Program-made: the position numbers and the translations under genes
Part shown: piece after piece, positions 46,200-57,147 of the stretch
Layout: each line of letters starts with the position of its first letter
How positions within the stretch are numbered: the first letter of the stretch is position 1
Assembly: GCA_900095095.1 (NCBI GenBank)
Contig: FMBT01000482.1
Location: 16,127 to 80,126, forward strand
Length of the DNA stretch: 64,000 nucleotides
Source of the DNA: Fragilariopsis cylindrus CCMP1102
Lineage: Eukaryota; Bacillariophyta; Bacillariophyceae; Bacillariales; Bacillariaceae
Direction: 5' to 3'
The notes under the pieces: model-generated
Seen by the model: the letters and a program-made list of their open reading frames with translations, nothing else
What the model was told of the DNA's origin: nothing
Databases searched by the model: none

Positions 46200-46225
46200 C
46201 CCCCCCCCCCCCCCCCCTTTTTTTT
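46200..46225. repeat. Homopolymer C18-T8 tract
   Basis: Eighteen C followed by eight T. A shorter C11 run with CT-rich flank lies at 46584-46594. Such runs can form i-motif/G-quadruplex structures and are prone to length errors in sequencing. Confidence 0.8.
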
Positions 46226-47019
46226 GTGTGTGATTTAGTCATAGCAATAGTAATTCAATAGTGCACTGAAAGTAGTACGCATGCATTTGTATTGTGATTA
46301 TTGAACAACGGGCCACCATGCATGCTAGAATAGGATGAATTCTGGTTGTGTAATAGAGTAAATTTTGGTGTAGGAATAGAAGAAAATTAGTAAGATAGAA
46401 AGAAAAAACCTCTCATCATGCATATGATTCTGTGGCAAAGATTCTATCCACAAGACAACCCCTGAACCAGGCACAAACTGAGTGGTAGAAATTATGTACA
46501 GACCAACAGTAGTAACAAGGTAGGCATTCAATTAAACCTCTCCATGGTCCATAATTCACTGCTATTATTGAATTCAACATGTGCCCCCCCCCCCTCTCCC
46601 CTCCCTCTTACTCATACTACCCCACCTAGCCTTGTAATAAATATACTCTCCATCTCAAGAGAGTCTTGTCTTCTCTTTCTTCTGTTGTGCATTGTGTGTC
46701 ATGTCATGTCGAGTGGATGAATAATAATAATTAGTACCTTTTTGTCAAGAAATCAATGCAGTATATTATGACTGGTAATAGTGCAGAAGAGGTGTGAGAT
46801 GGGATGAGAGATACAAATTGTCTATATTGAACAAGTAGTGATTTGACGTCCTATTGTCTGTTGTCAGTTGTGGGTGCGGTGGGACAAGAAGATAGATAAT
46901 CATATTATTATGATATATATAACTTATAATTTAAAAGCTGCCGCTTTGCTCCTCTATATCTTAGAAAGATATAAAGTCAACAGTCGGCCCGCCGATTATT
47001 CTACATTATGGTGTTGTCC

Positions 47020-47684
47020 TTAGATTGGATCATCTCCAAATCTATCGTCGATTTTCTGCTTCTCTATTTCTGTTTCTGTCTTTGATCTACTAGTTGATCT
47101 TTTCTTTCCTAGTTTGGTGTACATTTTTGATATCATGTGGTTCATTTTATACTTCTTTTTCTTTGCCTGTATTACTCTACTTGATGATCGTTTCTTTCTT
47201 AGGCGTTTGAATACATTTGTCAGTGGGTTGTGCCGTTGAAGTATTTCTTTGTTTTCAATCGTTGTGGTAATTTCCTTGACACAGTTGTTTTTGCTGGTTT
47301 GTTTTTCGTATAGTGCCTCCATATTGGTTTGCTGTTTTCCTTTGCTAGTTCTTTTACTCTCTTCATGCTATGATCTATCACTCGCCTCCATCTGTTTAAC
47401 CACTTTTTCAATTGTTGATTTGTATCATCTAATCTTGTTTTTAGTGGTTCGTTGAATATCTTCAATTCATCTTCTGGCAGTACCATTTCTTTCAGTGTAT
47501 ATAGATGGGTGATTTTCTTGGTGAGTGAATCATATTCTGCCACTATTCTACCTCCCAGTACAGGTGTGTTGCGATCAATGCATCTGTCGGTTATATTATT
47601 ATGATAGAAATGACCACACAACAAAAAATTATGTTGAACTTTCCAAGAAAAGACCCAACATGTATGTGCTCGAAGTTTGCGCAC
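47020..47684 (-). pseudogene. Frame-disrupted coding remnant
   Basis: Two overlapping minus-strand frames read like one protein broken by a shift near 47320. The upstream frame (GGRIVAEYDSLTKK; RLDDTNQQLKKWLNRWRRV; VKELAKENSK) is helix-rich and coding-like, then degrades; the second frame (NMEALYEKQ; NPLTNVFKRLRKKRSSSR) continues with Lys/Arg-rich sequence containing a repeated KKRSxSR unit. No family is recognised. It could be a dead gene or a retroelement fragment. Confidence 0.3.
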
Positions 47685-47885
47685 AACGCGATACTGTAAC
47701 GTTAGTTTTGCACCTCTTTTTGCTATTTATATTTATATTTTCGCGGTGTGGTCTTTTGGAGCAGCAAATCATGTAAAAAAATTCAACACTTCCTTTCGAT
47801 AGAAATAACACCGACACAGTTATAATCATAAAATCGAGAAACCAACATTGGCTTTTCTTCACAGCGAGCCATACAGATCATACTA

Positions 47886-48281
47886 ATGGATATTCTCAGC
47901 GATCATCATCATCGTCATCGTTTAGATCAAAAGCATCATCCTATACTAACAACAGAAGGACGAAAACTCTCTTCGGTACTTGAAAAGAGATCGGAACTTC
48001 CACTATTCATTGAAAGTAAACTCAACAAGGTGTTGGACGACCTATACTTTACAAACATAACACGAGGAGAAAGCCAAGAATAACGAGAAAGGAAGTACAA
48101 GCGAGAAAGGAAGCATTCTGCATTGCATAATTATATTGTTAGACAGGTAGAACGTATCAAGAAGTATGATGCACGTGGAATTGCTGTTGTAGAGGATGAC
48201 GATGACCATATCAATGCCATCAATGAATTTGAGATTCGACGTATCAATGTCCGTGGTGATTTCGAGGGCGAAAATCTTTAG
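47886..48281 (+). pseudogene. Open frame interrupted by one in-frame stop
   Basis: A 65-codon frame (MDILSDHHHRHRLDQKHH...) ends at TAA 48081-48083, but the same frame stays open for 65 more codons to TAG 48279-48281, with charged helical sequence (RERKYKRERKHS; YDARGIAVVEDDDDHIN). This fits a short gene with a nonsense mutation. No family recognised. Confidence 0.35.
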
Positions 48282-48368
48282 GATATTATCGGGAGGCACT
48301 TTTAGGTATTTGGCAGATGCATATGAAACCGTTAAAAAAGAACTACATGTGCAGTCCAAACATAATAT

Positions 48369-48413
<45 letters not shown>

Positions 48414-48897
48414 CATAAGCAATGAGTTTTTCTTTTACATATACTAAAAGATAAATCTAGTAGTTAGGTAATAATTAGATATAGTAATAAATTGAACGAA
48501 GTTGATAAGACTTACTCGTTTCCGACGTTTACTCATATAATGTACTTCGGATAGGCTAAGATACTTGTATAATATATATCCCACTATAGCGATGTCTGTC
48601 GAAATATGCGGCTCATCATACAGTATTTATGGACATGGGTGGAACTGAAAACTCAAAGCCCACAAGGTAGTGGTACAGTAGTACAAACAAGAGGAACGAC
48701 ACAGATGCTGACGGACAAAAGTGCTACTGGTGTGATTCATCAAACCAGAAATTTAATTGATAGAGATTCAAGAACGGCAAAGCTAGCTAAACGAGGTCGA
48801 GTTATCGCAGGAACGATTTCGACAGCATGCAGGGTAACTATTGTAGTCAACATAGGAGGCTCATAAACTTTTGTGGGGGACTCAATATCAGTTATTA
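48084..48897. other. Intergenic region with TA microsatellite
   Basis: Apart from the tail of the interrupted frame, this stretch holds a long TA repeat (about 48371-48411) and TACAGTA sites near 48619 and 48676. No intact gene seen. Confidence 0.45.
48371..48411. repeat. (TA)n microsatellite
   Basis: About 20 alternating TA units with one interruption. Confidence 0.85.
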
Positions 48898-51800
48898 TTA
48901 TTGTAAAGGGCAGAGTTTCTTGTGTCCATTCCGCCAATGCTTAACTTGACACTCTTTTCCACAATAAGACACAGTCTTACATGGGCACTGGAGCATATTT
49001 GGGAGAATTTTTTTGCATTGGACGCATAAATTTTGTACAATTGTACTTGCATTTTCAAGTGTGCTATTTTCAAGCAACTGGTTCCGAGCTGCCTCTTTTA
49101 ACTGTTGTTTGTTTCCTCCGTTATATGCTTGTCCTTCGATCGTTATACTTTCACAGGCTGGTAACGTAATATCTTTCATAAATGATCGAAAATCTTCTAC
49201 ATTTTTAGTATCCAATGCTTTGAATAAAGCTTCTTTTGAGAATTTTTTTTTGCGATATCGAGGCTTTAGAATAACAGGTGATATCGGGGGACCGTAGTAT
49301 ATTACCTCATCATGAGATTTACTACCCGTTGCTTTGTCCGCAAATCCAGATATGTATAAGAGACAAACAAAGGGTAAAAACGCACGGTTGATTTTGTTAT
49401 CGTCATCAAGACCAGCGTCTTGCGCGCTCCAATTTTGATAGTTATAGATCATACTTGTAATGATGCATTCGCAATTTTCATGATTATAGTTCCATCGGTC
49501 AGCACTTTTTGAAACATGCGATTGGTAATGCAGGGCTTCGACGTAGTATTTTTCTGCTAGTTCATATTGCATGTTTCGTTTGTAGGCCAAACCGGCATTG
49601 TGCACTAGGTTCACTTTATTAAAATCAGGACCCGGCTCAAAATATTTACTTGCTTCATAGTACACACTACCGGCATCTTGATATTTACCCATGGCCTCTA
49701 AGGATTCTCCTGCTCTGATGCACGCGACGTACTTAGAAGTAACGGAATCTGTGTCGTTTTCTGCCATAACCAATGAGGCAAGCATTATTTGTGCATCATA
49801 TCCATCCTTCCATTTCTTATGCTCGATATAATGTTCGATGAAATGTTGCCAAACTTCTTTTGGATCGACTATCTTGAGGCAACTAGCGTATCGGCTTAAG
49901 AATATGTGTGTTAAACGGTAAGCCATTTTATATTGCTCTTCTTCTGCAAGGAATTTCTTGAATGATCCTTCAGAATTGATTCCCACAGTCAAACCTTCTT
50001 GGAATTTAGTCCCCGGCGGACCCGGGGGACAAGTAATACCAGCATAAGCAGCAAGTAGGAGATTCGGCATTATATGCATTTCGGATAGAACAACTTCAGA
50101 ACGAAGCGGACCAGAACTGGCTGAAAAGTGCAGGTGAAGCGATTCGGCTTTCTCTTTCCAGTCCACAGTAAAATTGCCATCCATCATTCGTTCATAAGTA
50201 TCACGAACATCCTTATTTTGGATCCTATCAAGGATTTTTTGAGATACTGGAAGCAAAAATGGGAAACGTGGGTAATGAATAGGGCAATTGGTATAACAAC
50301 GATCAAGATCATTTTGTGTGGCGTTAGTACCATTGTCAATAATTCGAAAGTTGGTAAATAAATATCGCTGTAACATTTTTGTATCGTGTCGAAATCGCTG
50401 TTTCTGATCTTCCAGAAGAAATTGTTTTGACGTTCCCGTAGTCCATTCACCAAGATATGCAAAAATGACACGCCAATCTGCGTCAAGACCAGACATATTT
50501 TTAAGTACATCAGTTTTTTCTTGAAAAAGTTCCATAGATTTTCCAAAATTTCCTACCTTTACGTGTGTTTTAATGAGTTCCCAGTAGTTGCATGCTATAT
50601 TTGTTTTCATCTCTGCGAGAGGAATGTTTCCTGAGAGATCAGAACGAGAAATTGAAGATTCTGACAGCTCTATTGAAACTTGAATCCATTCCAGTGCTTG
50701 AGGCCAAACCTCGTGGGAAGGATTTAGTAATATATCTCGAGCAATAGTGGTTGCTAAAGAAATCGTCCAGGACTCATACAGATATAATTGTTTTGGCATA
50801 TCAGAAATAGTTTTCGTATTAAGACCAATTTTTTCACAATATCGACTCACACAGAATATCATCATTTTCGTATCGAGGGTACACGACGGACCAAGGAGTA
50901 AATTAAATAATGTTTGACCAAATTCAAGAATGATATACAACATATCTGCTTCCAATAGGAACTTTCCTAATGCTATTGGATCTCCATTTGTCATCAACCG
51001 GACCAATGTATGTTCTAAGAAACCTGAATTCAATTGGCTCTTTCGCTTCTCCCTTACTTTCTTAAGAAAAATGGGATCGTCTAATCCTAATGTAGCAACG
51101 GTCAACTCAATAACTTCATTCATTGGCATCGGCAATATAGGAGGAGAAATATTTGTTTCAACAAATTTCATATTTTTCTTTGGAACGAAGATAATTTCAG
51201 TATCTGGAGCGACGAGCTCACACTCTTCTCGTTCTGTGCTATTTTTGTTACCATTATTATCATTACTATCATTATTATCGGATCTGACGGCGATTCGTAC
51301 TTGATACTGATTATCATTACATTTTGGTACAGAATCCATAGTCATTCCATATAGGCCATTTCGTTCTGATGACAAAGATTTGTCTATTACTAGGCCATGA
51401 ATGAGTATATGATCTCCCTTTTGAAAGGATGACGATATAGATGATTTTTTTGACTTGGACTTTAATTCCGAAACAACATCGTTACAATATGATTTGTGAT
51501 TTGACCAATCCTTCGATTGGCATTCACGACGGCAGTACCAAGCATCGTTACAACGGGTACACTTCTTTAATTTATCAACTTGTAATTCTTTACTCTTACC
51601 ACAATAATCACAAACATCATCGTCATCGATGCTTTTATTGTTATTATCGTCGTTTTCGACAACAACCATGTTATTATGTTCTTCTTCATTGTCTTTTATT
51701 ATTATCTTCTCCTCCTCCTCCTCCTCCTCCTCATCATCATCATCATCATCGCCCATTATCCATTCGAATGAGATTCTTTCTTCTTCTTCGGACGATGACG

Positions 51801-52563
51801 CAACAGGATCTGGACTACAAGTTGACGACGACGATGATAATGATGATGATGATGATGATGATTTTAATTTCCCTATCAGTATCCCACCAATTGAGGGATG
51901 GATACGATAAACTGATCTTTGAAATCCACCACCAGTAACACAACCATCATTCGAATCATTTAATGATTTATGAATTAAATTTTGTGGTTTGATTGACAAT
52001 ATAATATTATGATCAATATCTTTATTTGATGAAATCTGAACTTGATATCGCAACAACGACGACGACGACGATGATGATGATACCGAGTCTTTCTTTCTCC
52101 TCTCTTTCTGTTGTTTAATTTGTTGCTGCTGTCCAAGTACAATTCCGCATCGACCATTATGATGATGTGCTTTTTCAAGTCCTTGGATTTCTACATACGT
52201 TCCTGGAGAGAAAACGTCACCATCTTTTTTGTCATCGTCGTCCTCATCATTATCAAAAAATTCTAAAACAATGGAAGGTTTTTTCCATTCATTTTTTGAA
52301 GTAACAAATGATTTCACAATTGCTGTATGCCATTTCGGACTATCCCTAGAAAGTAGGACACGTAATTTCCGTCCAATCTTTGGCTTATATCCATAGTAAT
52401 ATTTCAGTAACGGTGGAGGAAATGGTGGTGGTGGTTCCATAGTTGCTATGATCGCTGATAAATTTGCTCTGGTGCCGATAATAGCCGAGATGATTGATAG
52501 AAATAGAGTTGAGAATGAAAATCGAACGAGTAAAACAATTACTATCTCCTTACTAAAAATCAA
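48898..52563 (-). CDS. Double MYND-finger protein
   Basis: Single exon, 1221 aa from the first Met; a Met at 52440 (MEPPPPFPPP) gives 1180 aa and may be the real start, because the extra 41 residues are hydrophobic and look like translated leader. Two MYND zinc fingers are present: one near 317-361 (CDYCGKS, KKCTRCNDAWYC, ECQSKDW) and one at the very C-terminus, 1178-1219 (CVQCKK, LQCPCKTVSYCGKEC, HWRNGHKKLC). Between them lies about 800 residues of helix-rich sequence, with TPR-like stretches in the last third (NLVHNAGLAYKRNMQYELAE). The N-terminal third has Ser and Asp/Glu runs. MYND fingers bind short proline motifs in partners. There is no SET domain, so this is not a SMYD methyltransferase. 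Confidence 0.8.
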   Translation of the reverse strand: MIFSKEIVIVLLVRFSFSTLFLSIISAIIGTRANLSAIIATMEPPPPFPPPLLKYYYGYKPKIGRKLRVLLSRDSPKWHTAIVKSFVTSKNEWKKPSIVLEFFDNDEDDDDKKDGDVFSPGTYVEIQGLEKAHHHNGRCGIVLGQQQQIKQQKERRKKDSVSSSSSSSSLLRYQVQISSNKDIDHNIILSIKPQNLIHKSLNDSNDGCVTGGGFQRSVYRIHPSIGGILIGKLKSSSSSSSLSSSSSTCSPDPVASSSEEEERISFEWIMGDDDDDDEEEEEEEEKIIIKDNEEEHNNMVVVENDDNNNKSIDDDDVCDYCGKSKELQVDKLKKCTRCNDAWYCRRECQSKDWSNHKSYCNDVVSELKSKSKKSSISSSFQKGDHILIHGLVIDKSLSSERNGLYGMTMDSVPKCNDNQYQVRIAVRSDNNDSNDNNGNKNSTEREECELVAPDTEIIFVPKKNMKFVETNISPPILPMPMNEVIELTVATLGLDDPIFLKKVREKRKSQLNSGFLEHTLVRLMTNGDPIALGKFLLEADMLYIILEFGQTLFNLLLGPSCTLDTKMMIFCVSRYCEKIGLNTKTISDMPKQLYLYESWTISLATTIARDILLNPSHEVWPQALEWIQVSIELSESSISRSDLSGNIPLAEMKTNIACNYWELIKTHVKVGNFGKSMELFQEKTDVLKNMSGLDADWRVIFAYLGEWTTGTSKQFLLEDQKQRFRHDTKMLQRYLFTNFRIIDNGTNATQNDLDRCYTNCPIHYPRFPFLLPVSQKILDRIQNKDVRDTYERMMDGNFTVDWKEKAESLHLHFSASSGPLRSEVVLSEMHIMPNLLLAAYAGITCPPGPPGTKFQEGLTVGINSEGSFKKFLAEEEQYKMAYRLTHIFLSRYASCLKIVDPKEVWQHFIEHYIEHKKWKDGYDAQIMLASLVMAENDTDSVTSKYVACIRAGESLEAMGKYQDAGSVYYEASKYFEPGPDFNKVNLVHNAGLAYKRNMQYELAEKYYVEALHYQSHVSKSADRWNYNHENCECIITSMIYNYQNWSAQDAGLDDDNKINRAFLPFVCLLYISGFADKATGSKSHDEVIYYGPPISPVILKPRYRKKKFSKEALFKALDTKNVEDFRSFMKDITLPACESITIEGQAYNGGNKQQLKEAARNQLLENSTLENASTIVQNLCVQCKKILPNMLQCPCKTVSYCGKECQVKHWRNGHKKLCPLQ

Positions 52564-52911
52564 GTTTTAATATATATTTTATGAAAAAAATGTAGTACTT
52601 TAAGGCTTCCAATATAGCTAAATAGGGTTAGGGTTACGGGTTTGGTTTTATCACGGACCATCGCGTTGTGGAAAATCTGAAATTGAAAATTGAAAATGGA
52701 TTTTAAAAAAGAAAAAAGATCGAAAAGGCGTCCTCGGCGTTCATCGTGACGCGACGAGGATGTTATTTTGTTTGTATCATACTAATAATATATATCACAA
52801 TATATATTATTACTGTAGATAGTACTTGATTCAAAGGTACAATAGTCGTCTTCTTACAACGAACGAACAAACAAACAAACAATAGATAGATAGATAGATA
52901 AACAGATAACG
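52564..52911. other. Divergent promoter region
   Basis: Spacer between the MYND and F-box-like genes. TACTGTA lies near 52813, 100 bp upstream of the F-box start; a (GATA)n run is at about 52882-52899 in the likely 5' UTR, preceded by an AAAC repeat. Confidence 0.55.
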
Positions 52912-53943
52912 ATGTCACCAACATCGTCGGAACAAAAGAAAATGGAAGGAAGCGACAAGAACGATAACGGCAAACGTCCGTATCCGCGACCATCACCGCC
53001 GCTTGATGATGATGATGGATTACCTTTATTGAACCTTTTAGATTTACACGTCGATCTTCGTATTTCTATTTTCAATTATTTAGGACAAACACAAGAAGAT
53101 TTATTTAATTTGACACTTGTTTCGAAAAAAGTAAATACAGATTGTAAAAGTTCAAGCATTAAATGGAAAATTATTCCTACGATTGAGATCAGTCCAACAA
53201 AGCGTGGAGCACCAAACAAATTATTGCGGCAACTAAAGCAATTATGTCACCATGAATTGGACAACGATACAAAGAAGAAGATTCGACGTTACACTCACAT
53301 GAAAGTCAATAATCTACACGAATTCAACATTTGTCCTTCTGACGATCAAATTCCTGATATCGCAAAAGAGTTTGGAATGGATTGGATTTTGTCATTGGAT
53401 TTATCTTTATTGACGCCAACATATATCAGGAATCCTGTGGCTGACGTTTTGTGCACCTTCTCGACATTTTTGCCAAAATTATGTGAAATTAATCTTTCCA
53501 ACATAAGTCAGGATGACATTGATAACAATTATTTTATGGATAGAAGTCTACGTTTTCAAAATTTGGAGAAATTGATTTGGAATAATAATTATGGTTTCCG
53601 TTTGAGCGGGTTCAGTATGAAAGCTCTTAAGAATCTAAAAGAAATCATCATGGATGATTCAAAGTTCTATTTCTTCAATGACGAAATGTCGAATTTAGAT
53701 AATCACAGAGATAAGTTCATCTTTCATTATTGCAGCAAAAATCTCGAGCGTGTTTCGATTCGCAATGCGAAGGGTTTTGGTTACAACTATAGTTTGAAAT
53801 TCATGTATGTGTTTCCACAAAATGCATTGATTAAATTTGTTCGAAACAGTCCACCATCCTTACGTTGGTTTCGAAGCGATTTAACTCAAGATAATATGAC
53901 AATGTTACGATTGGAACGACCAGAAATCGAATTATTGAATTAA
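52912..53943 (+). CDS. F-box-like / leucine-rich protein
   Basis: Single exon, 343 aa. Residues about 38-80 (LLNLLDLHVDLRISIFNYLG, then EDLFNLTLVSKKVN) fit an F-box-like domain, which would dock to SKP1 of an SCF ligase. The rest contains irregular leucine-rich segments (FLPKLCEINLSNIS; FQNLEKLIW; ALKNLKEIIMDDS; NLERVSIRNAKGFG) that likely form a solenoid for substrate binding. Single-exon F-box/LRR-like proteins of this kind form large families in pennate diatoms. The substrate is unknown. UBA3 elsewhere in the window acts on cullins of the same ligase system, but that is not a physical link. Confidence 0.68.
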   Translation: MSPTSSEQKKMEGSDKNDNGKRPYPRPSPPLDDDDGLPLLNLLDLHVDLRISIFNYLGQTQEDLFNLTLVSKKVNTDCKSSSIKWKIIPTIEISPTKRGAPNKLLRQLKQLCHHELDNDTKKKIRRYTHMKVNNLHEFNICPSDDQIPDIAKEFGMDWILSLDLSLLTPTYIRNPVADVLCTFSTFLPKLCEINLSNISQDDIDNNYFMDRSLRFQNLEKLIWNNNYGFRLSGFSMKALKNLKEIIMDDSKFYFFNDEMSNLDNHRDKFIFHYCSKNLERVSIRNAKGFGYNYSLKFMYVFPQNALIKFVRNSPPSLRWFRSDLTQDNMTMLRLERPEIELLN

Positions 53944-54288
53944 GTCCTAACACATACATACATACATACATACATACATGCATCTACATATTATAGTATA
54001 TTTTTCTTTAAAACAACACCATGCTAATATGATTCTAATTTATGGACGTATCCGAATATTTGTATATATGGACGATGCGGGAGAATCACAACAAACAACA
54101 CTTCTACTATCATCCTTACTAATTATAGTTACAATTGTAGTTCTAGTTCACGTAGGACGTTAATTATTTATCATACAGTACAGTACAGTGTAGCGAGTCT
54201 GAAAAAAAAGGATGGTTCTCTATCGTACTTATTTATTTATATTACGTTACTCGCCATAGTATTATGTATATCTATTAATTTTAATTAC
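53944..54288. other. Intergenic region with CATA repeat
   Basis: Convergent spacer. A (CATA)n run is at about 53952-53978 just after the F-box gene, and an overlapping TACAGTACAGTACAG run at about 54175. No gene seen. Confidence 0.55.
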
Positions 54289-55291
54289 CTAGCCGGTCAT
54301 CAAAGAAACCAATGCAATATACAGTCCCGCAACCTGACATACAACGGCACATAATGCAAATTGGACACCAACGCAACGTGGTAAGCAACATGGCCACATT
54401 TTAAAACATGCATACGCATCTGATCCTTCAACTGTACGAGAAATTGTATCATCCCAAATATCCATAAGACCATACCATCCGATGAAGACACCATAAAATA
54501 ATGTCACAAATTGAAGGAGTGGATTATAGACTAACCAATCTAACAATGTAGCTGTGAGTGTAATAATAATAAAACCGATACATACCCCAACCAATGTTCC
54601 ATTTGGTGAATATCTAAATAACACAATAAATGACGACCAACATCAAAATTTATAGGAATATGAAAAAAGTTATTAGAAGATGCTGGGTCGAGCAAGGAGA
54701 AAAATATTATTCCAAGAGTCGTTTTATTTACATGAAGGTCAAAACTAGATAGAAATCAAAGAAGAATCCACTACATCGTAGTCACATGTAATTGCTGCTA
54801 CTACAGCTGGTCGTTACATCTGATACAGTTTTTCTTGGTTTCGACGACAATTGCATACACGATTTTTGATATACAGAAATATTATATCGTAATTATGATA
54901 CGTACCGTAAGCATATCGCTAGAGCAAACATGAATATCCCAGCTGCGATAGTTGCACCCAATTGACTACCACTCAATGCAACGAATACACCACCCCAAAA
55001 GCTTACACCAACATACCCCGCTGGGACGATAGCTGGTTTCCAACCACCCCGAAAATTTGTTACACCGCCTTCATTTTGATATACTTCAATTTTATCAACG
55101 GAACCACATGTCAACCATGCTGCTGAGGCATGTCCCATCTCATGGATGAAGATACTAACCAACTTCATTGGTTTTACAACAATCGTATTCATAAAGAACA
55201 TAGTAAATAATGAATATCCAGCGTATAGACATAAAAATAGGATGATCGCTCCATCACAGCATCCTGATAGATTCCAATTGACATCAATCAT
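54289..55291 (-). CDS. M50B-like membrane metalloprotease
   Basis: Two exons (55291-54906 and 54613-54289) join at CG|A to give 236 aa. The zinc motif HEMGH (residues 50-54) follows a first hydrophobic segment, as in site-2-protease-like enzymes. Downstream are EVYQNEGGVTNFRGGW and PAGYVGVSFWGG, typical of the peptidase M50B-like family, and three or four more membrane segments. The second exon carries further helices and a WYGLMDIWDD segment in the region where the family has its second metal ligand (DxxDD-like). Family members are widespread in algae and fungi but poorly studied; intramembrane proteolysis is inferred. The C-terminus contains several Cys residues (KMWPCCLPRC). Confidence 0.82.
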
Positions 55292-56131
55292 GATTTAATC
55301 GAAAGAGGATTAGGAAGAAGAAGACGATGATCTGATGTTGTATATTATATACTTTTCTAGTTTCTGTGACGTCGTTGTCGTCGGTCGTCGATATTCAGAT
55401 ATTATGATTTTCGCAACAGATTATTTGAAGGTAAGATGCGCTTCGTTCTTTTTGGGTAGTGCGTATACAATATCAGAGTTTATGTATGCATGTATTTAAG
55501 TATATGTATGTGTATTTTTTTGCTGCTGATCTGCTGAAGCGGATTGTCCATTCTTTAAAGGCAATGAAAAGAAAAAGAAATGACGATATGCTTTAACAAT
55601 GTCGTTGAAGAGTCTTTTTGGTGTTGTTTTGTTAATCTCTTTATTTAAAAGGCGAAGTCATGTGTCGGTGATGTGATTCTTCTGTTGGCATCTGTAGGTC
55701 CTACCGTACGTGTATATGCCGTATAATGGACATCATTCCTACTTTCACTCATCAAAAAATAAATATCACCCCCCTGCTATGAATAGATCCCATAATCTAG
55801 TTACCACCCCTAAATTAAAGTTCTCCGTTGCAAGTGTGCCCGGGTAATACCCTGAGTGTACCCTTAAATCAAAGTTTCATTTCTCCGTTGGTAGTGTGGC
55901 GCGCTGGTTTTTGCGGGATCTCAACAAGAATGAATCAAGATCTTGTCTCACATTTTCAAATTTTGAGGATCACGCCTCGAAGAACAAAGAAGATATCACA
56001 AAAGAGCGAAAGCGAAACGATTGAATTGAATTGTACTTTAATTTTATGCATTGCACGTTGGTCATTTTTAATTCCAAACAAACTAACGACACTACAGGAC
56101 TGAAAGATAACAGAAAAATACATATATAATA
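55292..56131. other. Intergenic region
   Basis: About 840 bp with no coding potential. It includes two short repeated segments (AAATTAAAGTTCTCCGTTG near 55812 and a similar TCAAAGTTTCATTTCTCCGT near 55868). Confidence 0.5.
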
Positions 56132-56512
56132 ATGGTGTCTAGAGGGGGAGGACGACGCGGGAGATATAATGGCTACCATCTCGAAGAAGAGAACAAGGAT
56201 GATGATGAAGAGGAGGAGGAGGAGGAAACACAAGTTGTCGAAGAGCGACGGAACACCATTTCTGTAACCGAAGCTACTAGGATACGTGATGCACAATATC
56301 TAGCCCAGGAGGCACTTCGAATAGCTATTGAAGCACGACATGCAGCTAGACGTTTGCAGGAGTATCGATCAAGAATTATGTTGTTACCCCATCGAAGAAG
56401 TTATGATATTCGTATGAATGATGATGACACTATTTCTACTTCCACGTTACGTGGAGGTGGAGGTGGAGGAGTAGAAGGAAGAGGTGACAATGATTCGTCA
56501 ACAAGTCTGTGA
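56132..56512 (+). CDS. Small acidic/coiled-coil protein, hypothetical
   Basis: Single-exon frame of 126 aa. A basic Gly/Arg start (MVSRGGGRRGRY) is followed by an Asp/Glu run, then a helical, Ala/Arg-rich segment (TEATRIRDAQYLAQEALRIA) likely to form a coiled coil, and a Gly-rich tail. No family recognised. The helix has regular coding-like composition, but the low-complexity ends mean the frame could be fortuitous. Confidence 0.4.
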   Translation: MVSRGGGRRGRYNGYHLEEENKDDDEEEEEEETQVVEERRNTISVTEATRIRDAQYLAQEALRIAIEARHAARRLQEYRSRIMLLPHRRSYDIRMNDDDTISTSTLRGGGGGGVEGRGDNDSSTSL

Positions 56513-57147
56513 TGTCTTCGATCGTGTCCTTTAAGAATACAAACATCACTATTATGGTCATTGGTAGGGATGATGTTTTAAAAAATATATATATGAGGAC
56601 AAGATGTTGGGACGATAAAAATGATAGATATGAAAAAAGATACAGGAAGATTATTATCTGTAGTAATTGTAATTCAAGAAAACTAGTACTGTACAGTGTA
56701 GTACAGGACTTGGTCGCTCGCTCGCTTTCTCTCTCCATTAACATAATAATTATTAACTATACGATATTTTTTTGTAGTATGATATAACGAAAAGCTTATC
56801 TAAACTTGCTTACAGTATTCTAGATTTTCCTTCTAACGGTACGAATCGACATCTTCTAGCATCTGATGACGCATTTTCATGAACTAAGTTCGAGATAATT
56901 CAAATCGTAGGTACGTCAGTCGTTAGTGAACTGACTTGATTCCAATAACAAAAGGAAAGTAACCATACAGTAGTATAATACTTTTACAAAGGAGGATTGA
57001 TTCGACGGATTTACTTAAATCTATGGTCACTGTGGGTAGTGATCTTATTTCCATGTCACATTCAGTAAAATCTAGCTACTAGACGCGTACGATGCAATAT
57101 ATAATAATTCTATTTTCAATCATGTCTAATTTCTACTTATACTAACT
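56513..57147. other. Intergenic region
   Basis: AT-rich spacer with TACTGTA/TACAGTA sites near 56690, 56812 and 56967. No gene seen. Confidence 0.5.

Larger units (their letters stand above)
45283..47885. other. Gene-poor region with decayed frames
   Basis: About 2.6 kb with no intact recognisable gene. It contains an orphan open frame (45686-45952), an 18-C run, a second C11 run (46584-46594), and frame-disrupted coding-like sequence on the minus strand (47020-47684). Probably old mobile DNA or gene remnants. Confidence 0.45.
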
